A stretch of 64,000 bases of DNA, taken from assembly GCA_031216915.1 (NCBI GenBank), contig CM062289.1, positions 391,494,674 to 391,558,673 of the forward strand. The letters are read 5' to 3'. The notes beneath the pieces are model-generated. The model saw only the letters and a program-made list of their open reading frames with translations, had not been told where the DNA came from and did no database searches. This DNA comes from Pictodentalium vernedei. Taxonomy: Eukaryota; Mollusca; Scaphopoda; Dentaliida; Dentaliidae. The position numbers and the translations under genes are program-made. Positions within the stretch are counted from its first letter, which is position 1; each line of letters opens with the position of its first letter. Positions 1 to 9,141 of the stretch are shown piece by piece.

Positions 1-59
1 AGGTTGAACCACTATCAAGTTCTCATCCGGAAACCAATTGTTGCGATATACTATGTCCA

Positions 60-87
60 AGGTCACTGTGACCTTGACCTTTGACCT
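60..87. promoter_or_regulatory. Nuclear-receptor half-site cluster in satellite unit 1
   Basis: AGGTCA-CTG-TGACCT at 60-74 is a perfect inverted repeat with 3-bp spacing (IR3), identical to the consensus oestrogen response element. TGACCT-T-TGACCT at 75-87 is, on the other strand, a perfect direct repeat with 1-bp spacing (DR1), the RXR/HNF4/COUP-type arrangement. The match is seen directly; any binding is inference. Confidence 0.6.
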
Positions 88-212
88 GGTGAGTCCAACA
101 TCAATAGGGTTCTTCCTCGCACCAAGGCCAACACGCCTGTAAAGTTTCATGGCTCTAGGTTGAACCACTATCAAGTTATCATCCGGAAACCAATTGTTGC
201 GATATACTATGT

Positions 213-243
213 TCAAGGTCACTGTGACCTTGACCTTTGACCT
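213..243. promoter_or_regulatory. Nuclear-receptor half-site cluster in satellite unit 2
   Basis: TCAAGGTCA (213-221), an extended ERR/SF-1-type half-site, overlaps the IR3 at 216-230 and is followed by a perfect DR1 at 231-243. The IR3 recurs unchanged at 371-385 and 528-542, while the DR1 in those later units has decayed (TTTGACG, TTCGACG). Conservation of the IR3 against decay of the DR1 may only reflect self-complementarity. Confidence 0.6.
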
Positions 244-668
244 GTGAGTCCAAGATCAATAGGGTTCTTCCTCGCACCAAGGCCAACACACCTATGAAGT
301 TTCATGACTCTAGGTTGAACCACTATCAAGTTATCATCCGGAAACCAATTGTTGCGATATACTATGTTAAAGGTCACTGTGACCTTGACCTTTGACGTAG
401 CGAGTCCAAAATCAATAGGGTTCTTCCCCTCACCAAGGCCAATCTACCTATGAAGTTTCATGAATGTGAGTTGAACCATTATCAAGTTATCATCCGGAAA
501 CCAATTGTTTAAGATTTACTATGTTCAAGGTCACTGTGACCTTGACCTTCGACGTAGCATGTCCAAAATCAATAGGGTTCTTCCTCCCACCAAGACCAAC
601 CTATGTATGAAGTTTAATGAATGTGAGTTGAACCACTATCAAGTTATCATCCGGAAACCAATTGTTTA

Positions 669-743
669 TGCCCGCCCGCCCACCCGCCCGCCCGCCATTC
701 ACCAAACTATAAGTCGAGTTTGACTTCGTCACAACTCGACTAA
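669..743 (+). repeat. GCCC microsatellite and terminal hairpin of the satellite element
   Basis: A CCCGCC-type microsatellite (671-696) is followed by a hairpin with a perfect 9-bp stem, AGTCGAGTT at 712-720 pairing with AACTCGACT at 733-741 around a 12-base loop. The hairpin runs straight into CTAA (740-743). Helitron-like elements end in a short hairpin near CTRR, so this is probably the 3' end of the element carrying the satellite. Confidence 0.55.
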
Positions 744-746
744 TAA

Positions 747-2690
747 TATTTTCTCATAACAACTCATGGCCAAATGTGCTTCAGATATCCAAGTGCAAAG
801 CTGGACATTCAAAACACTTTTCGATCGGATGTAGCTACAGGACTGCTGCATTTGGGGAAAGGACAACACCGTCTGCATTTTTTATTGATTCCATAGCCAA
901 TGGATATGTGCATATTACGTGATACCACAAATTTTCTTTTAAAAACAATCATATAATTCTAAGAAATTCCAACAGGTATCATGATACATTGCAAGTAATA
1001 TGGCAATGGTGCAGTGTCCATATAATAATATAGTGTAGTATTAAGGCGATCTTTCTCATTATTTAATTTCTGACGGCATTGTACATATAGATGCTTTTTC
1101 GGCCCTGATGACCTTGACCAAAATGTAAACAAAGAGACAACTAAAACAAAGCCCAGAGTTTTGGAATTAACACCCACACAGCTCTGTCACAGCATTTTGA
1201 AGAATAGCAATTTCCTAGCTTTGTTCTTGGATATCTGAAGCCCATTTCACCATGAATTGTTCTCCTAAAATACTATTCTATTATCAGTTCTGGTATGAAT
1301 ACTGTAGCAGACTTCCAGGAACCACTGATGCCTGCTCAGCTGTCAACTCTGTGAGTTGACTGAACGTATTTTCCGTGTTCTATACATCACATCCTTCATT
1401 TAGATGAACCAGGTATAGTATAATTTGAATATATTTAATTTGAATTTATTGAATATCTCAGACTGAGATGGGAATTTCAAAGTAAACAAATTCCCCTTAC
1501 TTTTATAGCACCTTAAGGTGCTATATACATGTAAGGAAGAGAATTCTGTTTCTTTTGAAATTCCCACCTGATATTCCTTAAATTCAAATTAAATATACAC
1601 AAATTATACATCAAAATGAAGGTAGAGATATAATCAACAATAGAGTTGACAGCAGGCACCACTGGTTCCCGAAATTCTGCTAGGCACTGTATTCATACCA
1701 GAACTGATAATACAATAATATTTTGAACACAAGAAAACTTGTGGCCAAATGTGCTTCGCATATCCAAGAACAAAGCTAGGGCATCGAAATTCTTCAAAAC
1801 ACAGCGACAGATCTGAATGGGGGTAAATTTCCAAACTGCTGGCTTTGTTTACTAGTACACTGTAAATTACTTTTGATTTCTGGTCAACATCATCTAATGG
1901 AAAAAAGTATATACAATGCTGTCTAAAATCAAATATTAATAATGAGAAAGATCGCCTTAATACAGCACACTATTCTGAACAGATACCATGAAATTTCTTA
2001 GAATTACGATTTTGTTTTTCAATGGAAATTTGTGGTATCGACTAACATGAGATTTGCGCATGTCTGTCAAACATGGAGTCCATCTTCAATAAATAATGTA
2101 GACAGTGTTTTCCTTTTCTCAAATGTAGTCCTATTGCTGCATCCTTAAGTGTTTTGAATGCCCAGCTTTGTTCTTGGATATAATAATAATAACTCTTTGG
2201 CCAGCCGCTGATTTGTCGCGGTCCTCATAAGAGAAGGCCATCATTCCCCCTGCACCCCACCCCCTCTTCCCCTCCTCCCAGCATTCAGATATAAACTGCT
2301 TAATAGTGTCCCTCACTTCCTCTTTTTCAATTTCTTCAATAAGCATTCCTACCCTCTCCCTCGTGTCCCCCTTCAGCCATCTATCCTTTGTTTCTTCACC
2401 CCACTTCTGCATTATTCTTCCAGTAAATTTTATTCTATGAGGTATATACTGTGGGCATTCCAAGAGAAAATGTTCCAGGGTCTCCACTACTCCAGAGTGG
2501 CACATTTGGCAACCCTTTTCCCCATCTCTCCCAATTTTTCCCCGAAGCTCCAGTGATCTTGATCTCAGTTTGAACAGCAGTGACCCTCCAAAGGTGCCAT
2601 CTAGGTACTTCTCAAAAGCTGGCTTTTCTTTATATTATATGTGAAGCACATTTGATCACAAGTTGTTCTTGTGAAATATTATTGACATTG
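747..2690. repeat. Giant palindrome (foldback element), copy 1
   Basis: The left arm (about 747-1514) is repeated in inverse order in the right arm (about 1515-2690), with divergence throughout. Landmarks read in both orientations include the TTCTGGTATGAATAC segment (near 1286, inverse near 1695), the AAGAACAAAGCTAG segment (inverse near 1225, direct near 1768) and AGGCGATCTTTCTCATTA (1044, inverse near 1945). The centre is a perfect 22-bp palindrome at 1504-1525 around CCTTAAGG. The right arm is split by a LINE fragment (2181-2635). No protein is encoded; open frames here are incidental. Confidence 0.75.
2181..2635 (-). pseudogene. 5'-truncated LINE family A fragment (C-terminus and 3' end)
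   Basis: Read on the minus strand, this encodes the last part of a LINE ORF2: a Cys-His segment with VETLEHFLLECPQY, then QFISECWEE, then a short 3' UTR ending in an (ATT)n-type tail at about 2181-2192. It matches the C-terminus of the long copy at 9142-12543 (VETLEHFLLECPKY, QFVSECWEE) and shares its terminal segment CTTTGGCCAGCCGCTG. It interrupts the right arm of a foldback element, so it inserted after that element formed. It is truncated and non-functional. Confidence 0.85.
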
Positions 2691-3390
2691 TATTATCAAT
2701 ATCAGTTCTGGTACGAATAAGGTAGCAGACTTCCAGGAACCAGTGGTGCCAGCTTTCAACTCTAGGAGTTTATTACATATGTGTTTCATGTTCTATACAT
2801 TTCAACCTTCATTTTGATGTATAATTTGTGTATATTTAATTTGAATTTAAAGAATATCATATAGAGGTGGTAATTTCAAAACAAACAAAATTCTCTTACT
2901 TATAAGTTATATAGCAACTTAAGGGCCTGTATAAGTAATGAAATTTTGTTTATTTTGAAAATTCTCACCTCTGATATTCCTTCAGGTTAAATTAAATATA
3001 CACAAAATGTACATCAAAATGAAGGTTGGGATGTATAGAACACGAAACACATGTGTATTCAGCTCATAGAGTCGACTGTAGGCACCACTGGTTCCTGGAA
3101 GTCTGCTGCCGTATTCGCACCAGAACTGATAATTTAATAATATTTCACGAAACAACATGTGGCCAAATGTGCTTTACATATCCAAGAATAAAGCTAGGGG
3201 ATCAAAATTCATCAAAACACGGTATAGAGCTGCATGGGAGAAAATTCCAAAATTTTGTTTATGTATGAGTATACTTTCGATTTCAATGCCGTCTAAAATC
3301 CAACAATGAAAAAGATCGCCTTCATACAGTATACTGTTATTGGATAGAGATTACACAGTTACCATATTCAATGCAAGGTATCATGACACC
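2640..3390. repeat. Giant palindrome (foldback element), copy 2
   Basis: A second inverted repeat of the same family with its centre near 2915. The forward arm (2640-2915) repeats the TTCTGGTACGAAT and TGTTCTATACAT landmarks, and the reverse arm (2916-3390) gives them in inverse order. Direct spacing to the equivalent point in copy 1 is about 960 bp after removing the LINE insertion, so the palindromes are themselves tandemly arranged. Confidence 0.75.
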
Positions 3391-3860
3391 TGTTGAAATT
3401 TCTTAGAATTACGATTTTGTTTTTCGATGGAAATTTGTGGTATCGAGTGATTTGTGCATGTCTGTCGAGTATGGAAACCATCTTCAATAAAAAATGCAGA
3501 CAGTGTTGTCCTTTTCCAAAATGCAGTCCTGTCGCTGCACTCAAAAGTGTTTTGAATGCCTAGCTTTGTTATTGAATATCTGAAGCACATTCGGCCACGA
3601 GTTGTTCTTGCGAAATATTATTTTATTATCAGTTCTGGTGCGAATACGATAGCAGACTTCCAGGAACCAGTGGTGCCTGCTGTCAACTCTATGAGTTGAT
3701 TGCATACGTGTTTCGTGTTCTATACATCCCAACCTTTATTTTGATGTATAATTTGTGTATATTTAATCTGAATTTAAGGAATATGACTATGTATGACTAC
3801 TATGAGAGGTGAGAATTTCAAAATAAACAAAATTCCATTACTTATATAGGCCCTTAACTG
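3391..3860. repeat. Foldback element copy 3, one arm only
   Basis: A third forward-orientation arm. It repeats the AATTTCTTAGAATTACG, GTGTTTTGAATGCC and CAGTTCTGG landmarks about 930 bp after copy 2. It stops at the TATAGGCCCTTAA centre near 3855, after which the sequence becomes unrelated, so the inverse arm is missing. Confidence 0.7.
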
Positions 3861-4472
3861 TTGTGCATTGTCAAACAAATCCACTCGTCTGGCGAGCGAC
3901 CGGCTGATGTGAAACCACCAGTTTCCTTCGTTCAGGACGACAGAATGAGTAGTTTTTCTTGGTCCTAAACACTTCCTAACCATCATTCATCAATCACCAA
4001 TCTTCCACTTTGCATCGGTGTCAGTGGAATCAGACGATAAAACTTGTTGGATGCTGTTTGAAAAACAGACTCAATAAAGTTATCTAAAATAAATGCATAA
4101 CTGGTGATAAACTCACCTGTTTATTAATGGCCTAAAGCTGAAACTAGATCCTGTCTTTAGACTTCAGTTGGACTATTCGACAAGTTGTTTTTTCTGACAT
4201 TACTGGAATCTCGCCATATTTAATAACTAAGTGTTTCCATATTTGGTAGCAAAACAAGTTGTTTTAGTTTCGTAATAACTTTTATTTATATCTCTTTGGT
4301 GGAGAAAATGGGTTACTTTCTTCCAAAAAAATAATTTTGAGCCGTGTATAAATTTCTCTAAAGAGGTTGTTGTTGAATTAAACACTGATAAAGTTTGTTT
4401 CACAACCTCACAAAACAGGTGTTCCGCGTTTTGCGCTACGTTCTTTCCGTGCTGTAAATAAGAGGGTACACA
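3861..4472. other. Intervening sequence, nothing recognised
   Basis: I see no repeat, RNA gene or convincing coding sequence. A minus-strand open frame at 3774-3986 crosses the edge of the foldback arm and resembles no family I know. Confidence 0.4.
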
Positions 4473-4481
4473 GACAAAATG

Positions 4482-4518
4482 GGGAACGGGACAACTCGCC
4501 GTCGGGACAAGTCGCCGT
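4482..4518 (+). repeat. Left terminal inverted repeat of MULE element
   Basis: GGG-A followed by two copies of the 16-bp motif CGGGACAACTCGCCGT, the second with one change (AAG for AAC). Compared with the inverse of 9096-9132 it differs at about 4 of 37 positions. Confidence 0.85.
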
Positions 4519-4925
4519 GGAGTAGTAATTGATAAGTGACACGCGGCATAGGATTAAATTATGTTTTTTAATACTCATGACTTATTGGCAAGCCTCGCGA
4601 AAAAAAGTCACTTTTAACTCGTTGAGATATCAAACATATCAAAACACACTATGGTATTATCGTATATATAACATATAAAATAATAGTTACTAACATTACA
4701 AGATCCATACTCTCCACACACACACGGCAGATACCACAAGGACACGCAACTAAAGAGGTGCTACTTTTATCTTTACAGTTTACATATTCTAATGAAAACT
4801 AACTCTACTTTCTTCTTTTAAGCAGGTACACAGAAGATGTTTTTTTTTTACCAGCACCCCAATAACCGATACAGACAGTCTAACCGTTATGGAAACAGTC
4901 ACCCCCACGGTTCCTGAACATCCTT

Positions 4926-4970
4926 CGCTCCATCCCTAAAAGTGGTCAACCACTTTAAGGGAGGCGAGCG
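4926..4970. repeat. Strong hairpin inside MULE element
   Basis: CCCTAAAAGTGGT (4934-4946) pairs with ACCACTTTAAGGG (4949-4961) with one mismatch and a 2-base loop. CGCTC (4926-4930) and GAGCG (4966-4970) extend the stem. Possibly a small foldback insertion or a structured transcript region. Confidence 0.6.
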
Positions 4971-5208
4971 TTGGTCTTGCGTCCCGCCTCTGCCCCTTTT
5001 TATAAGCGCAGTGCGCATCTTTTTGTCCCAACCCAATAGGATTACAATGCAGGCCTGCCCCCTACAAGATTAATCAGAGTGACAGACTATTCGTTGAAAT
5101 CAATGACAATAATTAATTAATACATTTTCAAGCAAATTTACTCTTTTACAGATCGTACTTAGACAAAGGGGTACAGCATGCACCTGTCTGTTGGAAATTA
5201 TTTTAAAC

Positions 5209-5262
5209 CTGTGAATTCACAGGAAAATGGTCCGAAAAGACCATTTTCATGTGAATTCACAG
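5209..5262. repeat. 22-bp-stem hairpin with palindromic arms
   Basis: CTGTGAATTCAC (5209-5220) and GAAAATGGTC (5223-5232) pair with GACCATTTTC (5239-5248) and GTGAATTCACAG (5251-5262), with a 6-base loop and one 2-base internal mismatch. CTGTGAATTCACAG at 5209-5222 is itself a perfect palindrome. Confidence 0.75.
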
Positions 5263-5709
5263 ATATAAAATAAATTTATAGAATTCTATATTATTTGAAA
5301 ATTACTATAATTCACAAAAGTTATAATTTATACAAAAATATATAAAGATTGAAGTACAAATGTATCTTTGATATCCACTATGGGAGAACTACTTTATGCA
5401 GACAGCTGAACATTTCTTTAAAAAGGCTGCAGTAGACAATGAAGGTGGATCTGACATATAGGCATCCCACTATTTCTGTATCTTTTGGGCCATCTTCGTA
5501 TATTTTGATCGGACGTCAGTTTCCAAATATGATACCTGCACACTCAACTCCACATTATCAGCTTCTGTCTGCAGGGCTGGTACCAGCATGTAAAAGCTCA
5601 ATCTCGTCCCAAGGGTGTTGAGACGTCGGTGCCAAGCCGCAAAGAACAATAGAAAAAATTACTTTTAGTTAATTACTTAATTAATTACAGTTTACCATGA
5701 CAATCACAA

Positions 5710-5741
5710 TCACACACACACACACACACACACATGTGGGG

Positions 5742-5782
<41 letters not shown>
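5710..5782. repeat. Microsatellites (AC)n and (AG)n
   Basis: (AC)n at 5710-5734 and (AG)n at 5745-5782, separated by 10 bp. They lie just beyond the splice donor of the MULE exon, in what would be its downstream intron. Confidence 0.95.
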
Positions 5783-5785
<3 letters not shown>

Positions 5786-5821
5786 CACAGTTTACAGTTA
5801 GAAAATAAACTTGAAACTCAC

Positions 5822-6085
5822 CTTCAATGTCATTATTAGTACGGACGGTATGACCAAAAATACTCCGTTCATGCAGACTGAACGTGGTGGAGTCAACCCA
5901 TTGGCGTTGGACGTAATCGACAAAGTCCCTGAGTTTTGTCTCGGGCTGAGTTTTATTGTATAATGCCTCAAAAGTCTCCCGTATGTGAGCAGCTGGTAGG
6001 AATGACAAGGCTAATATTTGACGGACAAAGTCGTGCACGGGTCTTCCATCTCTGTATGTTGTCGAGCTCTAACTTCTCAGTTGCA
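5822..6085 (-). pseudogene. MULE transposase C-terminal exon
   Basis: The minus strand encodes about 88 residues resembling the end of the MULE transposase domain: TTYRDGRPVHDFVRQILAL, then LPAAHIRETFEAL, and finally the hallmark FGHTVRTNNDIEG, where MULE proteins usually have R-T-N-N-x-V-E-G-W/F-H. The exon ends at 5822 on a consensus donor (G|GTGAGT, 5821-5816), and the upstream side has a TTCAG acceptor at 6090-6086 preceded by pyrimidines. A TAG codon near 6070 interrupts the frame close to the acceptor. It sits within the 9-bp-TSD element and supports the MULE call. The catalytic DDE part is not found, so this is a broken gene. Confidence 0.7.
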
Positions 6086-6329
6086 CTGAATACAATTAGT
6101 AGAAGACGTTTTGAAATGATGCTGAGTTCTGCCGCCTGACTATATTTATATAAAATCAGGTCGGCAAATGAAAGGGGACTCTGAAAACACTCTGTGATAA
6201 CTGTGATCACGGATAATTGAGAAGCAATCACCCAACCAAAACAAAATCATTGAAGAAACAATACTGTCGTAGCCGACAATTAAGAATCTATCACTTTATA
6301 TCAGTGATAAAAAACAACATTATAAACAT

Positions 6330-7560
6330 TCTTTAACTGCTGTCTCTCTAGTGATTACTTCCTAAAATGTTGGACAGTAGCTACAGGAGTCATGATACCC
6401 AAACCCGACAAGGACCAGCAAATAACCGCCCAATCAGCCTACTCAGCTGTATTGGAAAAAAATTCGAACGGATTCTCACGACTAGACTCCGCAACTATCT
6501 CGAATCAGTCAGCTTTTTCAATAAGTGGCAAAGGGCCTACAGAAGCCAAAGAGAGGGAATCGAGCATGTTTATAGACTGGTAGATTATATGAAAACGGCG
6601 TTCAGTCAAAACGAAATAGGAGCCGTGCTGTTACTCGTCGTATAAAAAAGCGTTTGACTCTGTCTGGCACAATGGCATGAGATACAAACTAGCTAAAATG
6701 GGGCTACCTACCAAAATTCTAAGGATCATATCATCATTTTTATCTGATCGAAAAATCAAAATGAGGGTCAACCGCGAGGTGTCAGACGAGGTAAAACTCG
6801 AAGCGGGCACTCCACAGGGTTCGGTCCTCAGCCCGCTTCTATTTATAATATATGTGAATTACATTGACAAAGTAGGAAAGAACCATGTTGAACTATCTCA
6901 ATTCTCAGACGGCAAAGGAATGCGGACGGCCAGTAAGTTCGAAACATAATACAAAACCGCCTGCAGGATACCATCCGCGACCTTCAAGACTGGTGCGCTA
7001 TGTGGCGCATCAAGCTAAATGCCTCGAAAACACAAAGAACCACATTCTATAAAAAGTAAAGGAAAAAACCTGTCCCTAATATTGAGCTTAAACTTTACGA
7101 CCATAAACTTGAAGCTAGTAATGAGGCAAAGTTTCTGGGATTCACCCTGGATAGCTGTCTCAATCTAAACAGTCACATAAACTCAGTCTTTGTCAAAGCC
7201 ACTAAACGCATCAATTTCCTGAAAATGATTAGAGGTAAAAATTGGGGAGCCAATAAAGAAGTTCTCCTCAAGCCTTACAAATCATATGTTCGCCCAGTAC
7301 CAGAGTATGGGGCCATAATAACAAGTGACCTGAATAAAACCAACATTGAAAAACTACAACGGGTCCAAAATCATGCCTTGCGCATGGCTCTGCGCAAGCC
7401 CACGTGGACATCGATAAAACAACTTCACGAGATAGCAAAAATAGACACTATAGCAATGTGCTTAAAAGATCTTCAAAGCAATACTCTAAATAGACTTCAA
7501 GACAGCGAATTAATAATAGAACTCAATGCGCATCGCGTCCTCAATAGGAAATCTAAATAA
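6330..7560 (+). pseudogene. LINE family B reverse transcriptase, 5'-truncated copy
   Basis: Frame-broken ORF2 reading from the RT entry motifs to the C-terminus: NRPISLLSCIGKKFERI, QRAYRSQREGIEHV, KKAFDSVWHNG, GTPQGSVLSPLLF, the catalytic region QFSDGKG (family form F/YADD, so the second aspartate is lost), then FLGFTLDS, VRPVPEYGA and LQRVQNHALRMALR. The motif order is that of the Jockey/CR1/I group of non-LTR retrotransposons. At least three frame changes occur (near 6390, 6645 and 6945). The paralogue at 16550-20600 shares most of these motifs. It lies inside the MULE element, so it inserted later. It is not functional. Confidence 0.85.
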
Positions 7561-7741
7561 TCCGGTGCGTGACTATCGAAAGGGTTAAAGATTACATCAT
7601 TGCGATGGGGTGAGCCAGGCATTCTGTGACATAAATTTAGAACTGGCTGCGGGTGACACGATACGCACGAAAGCTTGCCTCTGTTACCAGTAGGAGTTGC
7701 AAACAGCAAGGAAAATCTGCACCTGCTGCCAGGTCTCCCCT

Positions 7742-7769
7742 CCCCGAGATTGAGATTTCAATCTCGGGG
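7742..7769. repeat. Hairpin, 11-bp perfect stem
   Basis: CCCCGAGATTG (7742-7752) pairs with CAATCTCGGGG (7759-7769) around a 6-base loop, followed by a short A-run. It has the look of a terminator hairpin, but in this eukaryotic setting it is more likely structured LINE 3' UTR or a small foldback. Confidence 0.7.
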
Positions 7770-8004
7770 AAAAAATGCTGGCTTCCCCATCCACATGTCA
7801 CTGGTCGTCACGGATGGAACAGTTGTAAATTAAAAACGGAATTGCTCTAACTTCCAACTCTCTATCTATGTTTTCTACCTCCTCTATCTCATCAGACACA
7901 CGACCAAACTGCATGACAAACTATGAGAGATTGAAACAATCCTCATGCAAAGATGTGCAGAAAACCTAACAAGACCAAGGCAAGGATTGAAACAAGGGCT
8001 TTTT

Positions 8005-8047
8005 GGGGTGGGGGTGGGGGTGGGGGGTGGGGGGGGGGGGGGTGGGG
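8005..8047 (+). repeat. Poly(G)-rich tract
   Basis: Nearly uninterrupted G with scattered T, including one run of more than 10 G. Potential G-quadruplex former. One of many G/C homopolymers in the window. Confidence 0.9.
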
Positions 8048-8596
8048 GAAGGTCCTTTGGAATTCCCGAAGGGTAACCCGATACCTCATAATCACATACG
8101 GCATCCTATCTCCCAGCAGGCTTGATGGATGACTCCCGATTTTTCAAACTAAACTGTTGGAGCTTTCTCCATTCCTTTTTGTAACTGCTATGGTTATATA
8201 CCGGGGCCGCTACCAAACCGGCGTTGCTGTTTGGTTTTCTTTTTTCTTCTTCCCTTAAATTTGCCATCGCACAACATTATATTCTGGCTCGCCACCATGG
8301 TGGAACTCAAACCTCTACCATCGCCAAGCTGGAACCGAATAGAGCCCAGTCTCTAATAGTCTTAATGACGTTGAGGGATTGATTTTTTGACAATCTATCA
8401 CTCCAACGCAAACTGCCAGGAATTCTAACCGCGTGCATACCCCCCCCCCCACCCACCCCCTCCCCTCAGACCCATTTTAGGCAATAGGAAAGCTAGGCCT
8501 GTATGATCCAAGTGATATAAAATAAGGCCAACCGGGTCGCAAGGGATTTGTAAATCCCACATCGTCCCTGCTCGCCTTCGGCGCGCTAAAACCTTT

Positions 8597-8647
8597 CATT
8601 CATTCATTCATTCATTCATTCATTCATTCATTCATTCATTCATTCAT
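8597..8647 (+). repeat. (CATT)n microsatellite
   Basis: About 12 perfect copies of CATT, a type often seeded at LINE or SINE 3' ends. It follows sequence (8520-8590) with no recognised coding content. Confidence 0.95.
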
Positions 8648-9053
8648 CAACATTCTAAAACACATTGTGATTACAACCAATAACTCGCGTAGGCCTAACT
8701 TTTCAATAATCTGTCTTCTGTAACAACCGACAATCGAGAACACATCAAGTTACTCAAAACAATACCAATTTTAAGACACTTTTTGTGAAAAAAAACAATG
8801 TGAAAGCTGACGATTTTATTTTCAATAATCTCATTCTTCTGAAAATGTTGTAATGAACACTGAGTTTAGTTCAACGTTGGTACTTTCATAAAACATGGAT
8901 TTAATTGGATTTAATTCTGTTTTTTTTTTTTTTTTTTAATTCACGGATGTTGGATTTATTTGTAAAAATACTCTACAGGTAAGTAAATGATAAAATTAAC
9001 AGTATTTCAATAGAATAAATTAAGAATAAATTACATTTTTTGAAAAACAAAAA

Positions 9054-9108
9054 ACGGGACAACTCGCCGTAAAAATCGTGACAACTCGCCGTCAAACGGC
9101 GAGTTGTC
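9054..9108. repeat. Subterminal repeats and hairpin at the right end of MULE element
   Basis: Two more copies of the terminal motif in left-end orientation (ACGGGACAACTCGCCGT at 9054-9070, GTGACAACTCGCCGT at 9078-9092). The second forms a 13-bp perfect stem with the right TIR (9096-9108) around a 3-base loop. Confidence 0.85.
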
Positions 9109-9132
9109 CCGAAGGCGACTTGTCCCGTACCC
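9096..9132 (-). repeat. Right terminal inverted repeat of MULE element
   Basis: The inverse complement begins GGGTACGGGACAAGTCGCC and matches 4482-4518 with about four differences. The element ends at 9132, followed directly by the 9-bp duplication and then by the (ATT)n tail of a minus-strand LINE. Confidence 0.85.
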
Positions 9133-9141
9133 GACGAAATG

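Larger units (their letters stand above)
1..708 (+). repeat. 156-bp tandem satellite (Helentron/pearl-like core)
   Basis: About 4.6 head-to-tail copies of a 155-157 bp unit. The shared TTGAACC landmark falls at 4, 160, 315, 471 and 628. The array starts outside the window. Each unit carries a nuclear-receptor-like palindrome (see the site entries), and the last copy runs into a GCCC microsatellite and a hairpin. Tandem cores of about 150-160 bp followed by a microsatellite and a 3' hairpin are known from bivalve 'pearl' elements and other non-autonomous Helentron-associated elements. That assignment is inference; the tandem structure is seen directly. Confidence 0.9.
7561..8593. other. Non-coding interior of MULE element
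   Basis: No recognisable coding sequence. It contains a hairpin (7742-7769), a poly(G)/GT tract (8005-8047) and a C-run near 8440. The part after 7560 probably includes the 3' UTR of the LINE copy, but I cannot place its end. Confidence 0.4.
4473..9141. mobile_element. MULE-type DNA transposon with 9-bp target duplication
   Basis: The element spans 4482-9132. It is flanked by GACAAAATG (4473-4481) and GACGAAATG (9133-9141), a 9-bp duplication with one difference, the size made by Mutator-like (MULE) transposases. The ends are 37-bp inverted repeats beginning GGG. Inside, on the minus strand, is a spliced exon matching the C-terminus of MULE transposases (5822-6085). The element is disrupted: a LINE sits at 6330-7560 and the rest of the transposase is not recognisable. 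Its terminal GGG and 9-bp duplication are shared with two other elements in the window. Confidence 0.8.

Noticed and set aside
1-708. CRISPR array reading of the evenly spaced repeats
   Set aside because: The whole 156-bp unit is repeated, with no unique spacers, and the context is eukaryotic.
3774-3986. Minus-strand 70-codon frame
   Set aside because: It crosses the boundary of a foldback arm and shows no family resemblance.
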